In this document: one piece after another, positions 31,897 through 35,472 of the stretch | Layout: every line of letters begins with the position of its first letter | How positions within the stretch are numbered: position 1 is the stretch's first letter | Assembly (NCBI GenBank): GCA_947002045.1 | Contig: CAMQJB010000021.1 | Coordinates: 1-35,472 of the forward strand | Origin: an uncultured Collinsella sp. | GTDB lineage: Bacteria; Actinomycetota; Coriobacteriia; Coriobacteriales; Coriobacteriaceae | DNA length: 35,472 bases | Reading direction: 5' to 3' | Translations under genes and position numbers: made by a program | The notes under the pieces: generated by a model | The model's input: the letters and a program-made list of their open reading frames with translations, nothing else | Told to the model about the DNA's origin: nothing | The model's database searches: none

Positions 31897-31934
31897 GGAC
31901 GTTCTTATAAACGACTGGACATGCAAGAACGTCC
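31897..31934 (+). promoter_or_regulatory. Hairpin upstream of the ECF ATPase gene
   Basis: A perfect 10-bp stem (31897-31906/31925-31934) with an 18-base loop ends about 10 bases before the GAAAGG site of the ATPase gene. It may protect or modulate translation of the A/T part of the operon. Confidence 0.5.
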
Positions 31935-31956
31935 CCAATGACTATGAAAGGTACCC

Positions 31957-33708
31957 ATGGAAACGATCATCAACGTCGACGATGTCTCGTTCTCCTATGG
32001 CACGCAAACCGAGCAGGCGCTCAGCCACGTTTCGCTCAGCGTGAACAAGGGAGATTTCATCGGCATCATCGGGCCCTCGGGCGCCGGTAAGTCCACACTT
32101 GCCGCCTGTCTGTCGGGCGCTGTGCCTCACCACTACACCGGCGCCTTTTATGGCTCCGTGTTAGTTGACGGCCACGACACCTGCGAGGTCTCGCTCACCG
32201 ACATATCGCAGATCGTCGGCAGCGTGTTGCAGGACATCGATACCCAGATGGTCGCTTCGGTCGTTGAGGACGAAATGCTCTTTGGTCTCGAGAACTTTGG
32301 CGTTCCGCATGACCAGATCGAGCAGCGCTTGTGCGAGACGCTTAAGACCGTCGGCATTAGCGACCTGCGCGACCGCGAGATCGCCACCCTCTCGGGCGGC
32401 CAAAAGCAAAAGGTAGCTATCGCCGCCATCCTCGCCATGCGTCCGCGCGTCTTAGTGCTCGATGAGCCAACCGCAGCACTCGACCCCGCCAGTTCCACCT
32501 TGGTCTTCGAGACGCTGCGCGAGGCAAACCGCGCGCTCGGCATCACCATCGTCGTCGTTGAGCAAAAGGTCGCTCTGCTTTCGGAGTACTGCAACCGTGT
32601 GTTGGTGCTCGATCACGGCCAGATTGCGCTGCAAGGTGAGCCGCACGAGGTCTTCGCACGCACCGACGAGCTTCGCACCATCGGCGTCGATTGTCCGCGC
32701 GTCACGCGCATCTTCAACAGTCTCGAGGCCGATGGCTTGGTAAGCGGCACGCCCTGTCTGGATGTCGACGAGGCAGAACGCCTGATCACGGAAATCGTCG
32801 ACCCCGACCGTGCGACAAGCGATACCCAGGCGCCCGCAGGCTCCCCGCACGCGCCGTCGCTGCGCCCGCATGCGAAAGACGCCGAGCCCGTGCTCGCCTT
32901 CGATCACGTTGAGTTTGCCTATCCCAATGGCGGCGCCGCCGTCCACGCCCTCAACCTGACCCTCTATCCCGGCGAGCTCGTGGGCATCGTCGGCCAAAAC
33001 GGCGCCGGCAAGACCACGCTCACCAAGCTGCTCACAGGCTTGCTCAAGCCCGCCTCGGGCAGCGTACGCGTCACGGGACTGGATACCGCAGCCGTTCCCA
33101 CGAGTCGCATCGCACGCGAAGTGGCAACGCTTTTCCAGAACCCCGACCGCCAGATATGCAAGGACACCGTGCTCGACGAGGTCGCCTTTGGCCTGGAGCT
33201 TGCCGGCATCGACCGTGCCGAGGCGTTGCGTCGCGCCCAGCTCGTCATCGACCGCTTTGGCTTGCCGGCCGACGAGGCACCGTTCTCGTTGTCGCGCGGC
33301 CAGCGCCAGATGGTGGCGCTTGCCTCCGTCGTGGTCGTAGAGCCCAAAATCGTGGTACTCGACGAGCCCACGAGCGGCCTTGACTACCGCGAGTGCATGA
33401 CCGTGATGGAAACGGTGCGTACCATGGCAGAGCGCGGTTGCGCCGTCATCATGGTCTGTCACGACATGGAAGTCGTTTCCGACTTTGCCGAGCGCATCGT
33501 GGTGATGGCCAACGGTCGCATCCTCGACCGCGGCCGCACGCACGAACTGTTCTCGAACATCGAACTCATGCAGCAAGCCTACGTTGAGCCACCTCAGGTC
33601 ATAGAGCTTTCTCGTCGCCTAGCATCCTCCGTCTCTCCCGCCTTTGCACAGGTGAGCGAGGTCACCGATATCGTTCGGATTACCGAGGAGATGATCCGCC
33701 GTGGTTAA
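31957..33708 (+). CDS. ECF transporter ATPase, fused A and A' domains
   Basis: 583 residues with two ABC ATPase domains in one chain. Domain 1: Walker A GPSGAGKST (39-47), signature LSGGQKQKVAIAA, Walker B VLVLDEPTAALD. After a linker rich in Pro/Ala (about 285-305), domain 2: Walker A GQNGAGKTT, Walker B IVVLDEPTSGLD, and a signature LSRGQRQMVALA in which the usual second Gly is Arg. Together they power import through the T and S proteins. GAAAGG precedes the ATG by five bases. Its 3' end overlaps the T gene by 8 bases. Confidence 0.93.
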   Translation: METIINVDDVSFSYGTQTEQALSHVSLSVNKGDFIGIIGPSGAGKSTLAACLSGAVPHHYTGAFYGSVLVDGHDTCEVSLTDISQIVGSVLQDIDTQMVASVVEDEMLFGLENFGVPHDQIEQRLCETLKTVGISDLRDREIATLSGGQKQKVAIAAILAMRPRVLVLDEPTAALDPASSTLVFETLREANRALGITIVVVEQKVALLSEYCNRVLVLDHGQIALQGEPHEVFARTDELRTIGVDCPRVTRIFNSLEADGLVSGTPCLDVDEAERLITEIVDPDRATSDTQAPAGSPHAPSLRPHAKDAEPVLAFDHVEFAYPNGGAAVHALNLTLYPGELVGIVGQNGAGKTTLTKLLTGLLKPASGSVRVTGLDTAAVPTSRIAREVATLFQNPDRQICKDTVLDEVAFGLELAGIDRAEALRRAQLVIDRFGLPADEAPFSLSRGQRQMVALASVVVVEPKIVVLDEPTSGLDYRECMTVMETVRTMAERGCAVIMVCHDMEVVSDFAERIVVMANGRILDRGRTHELFSNIELMQQAYVEPPQVIELSRRLASSVSPAFAQVSEVTDIVRITEEMIRRG

Positions 33709-34447
33709 CGTCATCGACTACATGCCGGGCGACACGCTGTTGCATCGCCTGAACCCGGTCGTCAAACTGGGCCTCGCCGCCGCTATCATCATCGGCATCT
33801 TCTTGTCCGACACCTATGTGGCATTGTTGGGCTTTTTGGCGCTCACGCTCGCGCTGGGAGCCTACGCCGGCGTCGTCGACCGTCTGCTCACGCTGCTCAA
33901 GCTGCTGGCTCCACTCGCGCTCATCATGCTGGTGCTGCAGCTGGCTTTTATGCGCGATGGCAATGTGGTGTGGAGCTTTGTCACCGATGAAGGCCTCATC
34001 ACCGGCTCCAAGGCCTGCCTGCGCCTGCTGGGTGTGGCACTTCCGCTTATTCTGATGCTCATGGTGACCAAGCTCAACGACCTTGCCAACGCCTGCGTGG
34101 AGGTGTTGCACGTGCCGTATCGCTACGCCTTCACCTTTACCACGGCACTGCGCTTTGTGCCGGTGTTTGGCCAGGAGATGAACGCCATTATGGAGGCACA
34201 GACCGCACGCGGCGTCGAGTACGACACCAAGAACCCCATCAAGAAGCTTAAGCTCATGCTGCCGCTGTGCGTGCCGCTACTGATCTCGAGCGTGGGTAAA
34301 ACCGATGCCACGGCCTTGGCGGCCGAGCAGCGCGGCTTCTACCTGCGCACGCGCGCGAGCTCGTACAAGCGCTACCCCATCAAGGGCCAGGACATTGCCA
34401 TGCTTATTGTTAGCATTGCCCTCATTGTCCTCGGCTTCCTCTTCTAA
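33701..34447 (+). CDS. ECF transporter transmembrane T component
   Basis: A 248-residue EcfT-type membrane protein with helices near 22-38, 40-58, 62-84 and 105-122 and one at the C-terminus. The two short motifs in the coupling helices that dock on the ATPases are visible: AQTARGVEYD and AAEQRGFYLR. The start codon is GTG at 33701, inside the end of the ATPase gene, with GAGGAG ten bases upstream; this implies coupled translation. With the S and fused A genes it makes a complete dedicated (group I-like) ECF importer. Confidence 0.92.
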   Translation: MVNVIDYMPGDTLLHRLNPVVKLGLAAAIIIGIFLSDTYVALLGFLALTLALGAYAGVVDRLLTLLKLLAPLALIMLVLQLAFMRDGNVVWSFVTDEGLITGSKACLRLLGVALPLILMLMVTKLNDLANACVEVLHVPYRYAFTFTTALRFVPVFGQEMNAIMEAQTARGVEYDTKNPIKKLKLMLPLCVPLLISSVGKTDATALAAEQRGFYLRTRASSYKRYPIKGQDIAMLIVSIALIVLGFLF

Positions 34448-34477
34448 TCCATCGCCATCGGCAACCGACAAATGCAA

Positions 34478-34520
34478 AAGGCCCCGACTCGCATCAACCG
34501 AGCCGAGGCCTTACTGTTTT
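34478..34520. terminator. Bidirectional terminator between ECF T and the racemase gene
   Basis: A 14-bp stem with two G-T/A-C type mismatches (34478-34491/34499-34512); TTTT follows on plus (34517-34520), and the minus strand carries TTTT directly after the stem. A second small hairpin (about 34549-34566) lies nearer the racemase stop. Confidence 0.7.
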
Positions 34521-34571
34521 CCCAGATAAAACCTACTAAAATTAACCTGTCCCTTTTTGGCAGGTCGAGGG

Positions 34572-35318
34572 CTACAGGCGGTAGGGGGCTCCGCTGCGGA
34601 TAATAGACTCGCGTACCAGGACGTCCATAGCGTCGAGAGTGATCTCGGGCATCTCTCGATACTTTTGCAGCACTGAGAGCTCTGTACAGGCCAGGATGAC
34701 GCGATCGCAGCCGCTGCGGGCGAACTCCCACATCACTCGGTCAAACTTGTCCATATCGGGCTCGCGTCCGGCCTTCACGTCATCATAAATCAGCGACATT
34801 ACATCGGCCTGGCGCTTCTCGCTGGGATAGACGACCTCGACGCCCGCGGCCTCGCACTCGCACCCATAGACGCCTGCACCCACGGTGCCGTCTGTGCCCA
34901 TGACGCCGATCTTGCGCACCGGCTCGGACGGCATGCTCAGGTTGGGATCGAACTCGCACTCCCCCATCACCGCGCCCGCCAGGGCATAGCGCACCGACTC
35001 ACGCGGCATGTGGATAATCGGCACCTTGGTAAACGACTGAATCTGATCGTAGAAGTAGTGCGACGTGTTGCAGGGAATGGCAATGTGCGCGCAGCCCAGC
35101 GTCTCGAGCGCCTGAGCGCACTCCTTCATGGTCGCCAGCAGCTCGGCATGCTCGCCGGTCTTGATGGCCAGCGTACGGTCGGGCATGGTCGACTTGGAGA
35201 GCACCACCATGTCGATATGCTCCTGATCGCAGGCAGCGGCCGTATGACGCACGACCTGGTCGTAGTAATACGACGTGGCCTCGGCGCCCATGCCGCCGAT
35301 AACTCCCAGCTTTTCCAT
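34572..35318 (-). CDS. Aspartate/glutamate racemase family protein
   Basis: 248 residues of the Asp/Glu/hydantoin racemase superfamily, PLP-independent with two catalytic cysteines. Cys83 is in IPCNTSHYF and Cys211 in LACTELS, in the expected positions, and the N-terminus LGVIGGMGAEAT is the typical aspartate racemase opening. It would supply D-aspartate or D-glutamate for peptidoglycan or signalling. Start 35318 is chosen because AAGGAGG lies five bases upstream; the in-frame ATG at 35384 is beyond that site. It is convergent with the ECF operon. Confidence 0.88.
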   Translation of the reverse strand: MEKLGVIGGMGAEATSYYYDQVVRHTAAACDQEHIDMVVLSKSTMPDRTLAIKTGEHAELLATMKECAQALETLGCAHIAIPCNTSHYFYDQIQSFTKVPIIHMPRESVRYALAGAVMGECEFDPNLSMPSEPVRKIGVMGTDGTVGAGVYGCECEAAGVEVVYPSEKRQADVMSLIYDDVKAGREPDMDKFDRVMWEFARSGCDRVILACTELSVLQKYREMPEITLDAMDVLVRESIIRSGAPYRL

Positions 35319-35472
35319 CGCCGCCTCCTTGGTGACGCCCATGCAATTGCTCGTATCATGCCCGCGCCCGCCCGATGCAAACACGGGGGGGGGCCCGCGG
35401 ATGTACTTGATATTACGAGTTTAAAGCAGTAATTGTACGAGCATAGGATCCCCCAATAGCCACCCAAGGTGA
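35319..35472. other. Upstream region of the racemase gene and contig end
   Basis: No gene visible. It includes a run of nine G (35385-35393) and an A+T-rich stretch (35401-35450) where a minus-strand promoter for the racemase would be expected. I cannot place -10/-35 boxes with confidence. Confidence 0.4.

Noticed and set aside
1..35472. tRNA, rRNA, prophage or integrase genes
   Set aside because: None recognised on either strand.

Overview
The window looks like a chromosomal contig from a Coriobacteriia gut anaerobe, most likely Collinsella or a close relative. This is inferred from high G+C coding sequence, arginine deiminase plus Pta/AckA fermentation genes, strong Shine-Dalgarno sites and the overall gene set; no rRNA or marker gene confirms it. 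Both ends look like contig ends: bases 1-86 are mostly G and C homopolymers and a 9-base G run lies near 35385.

Region 1 (233-7404, all minus strand) is an arginine catabolism locus, read right to left: arcA (copy 2), an ArcT-like aminotransferase, arcA (copy 1), arcB, and a YfcC/ArcD-type carrier. The two arcA genes lie in a direct repeat of about 1267 bp that appears identical base for base, while their upstream regions are homologous but clearly diverged. No carbamate kinase gene (arcC) is visible. Region 2 (7955-14350, plus) carries polyphosphate kinase with an unusual C-terminal tail, RlmD-type 23S rRNA methyltransferase, a DJ-1/PfpI protein overlapping a Maf nucleotide pyrophosphatase, and a P1 (DmpA/NylC-like) self-processing hydrolase. 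Region 3 (14727-16953, minus) holds UDP-galactopyranose mutase and a coupled GT2 glycosyltransferase. Region 4 (17185-21035) is the acetate pathway: pta on plus, then two tandem ackA paralogues on minus. Region 5 (21138-27531, minus) contains an MFS transporter and LysR regulator of lower G+C, then HIT, xseB, xseA, a zinc metallopeptidase and RNase D. Region 6 (27630-34447, plus) has a lipid kinase, a 30-residue membrane protein, a surface-anchored C69 dipeptidase, then a tryptophan attenuator (leader peptide with three consecutive Trp codons plus terminator) in front of an ECF transporter (S, fused A/A', T). A minus-strand Asp/Glu racemase closes the window.

Two signals stand out. First, the 22-codon Trp leader peptide and terminator suggest that the ECF transporter imports tryptophan or a related compound and is controlled by ribosome-mediated attenuation. 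Second, at least five intrinsic terminators sit at the centre of long degenerate palindromes (about 105-235 bp) whose two flanks are diverged inverted copies of each other. In one case (14539-14747) the arm includes the last codons of the glycosyltransferase gene, so that arm is the source and the other the copy. No transposase, CRISPR array, tRNA or rRNA was seen.
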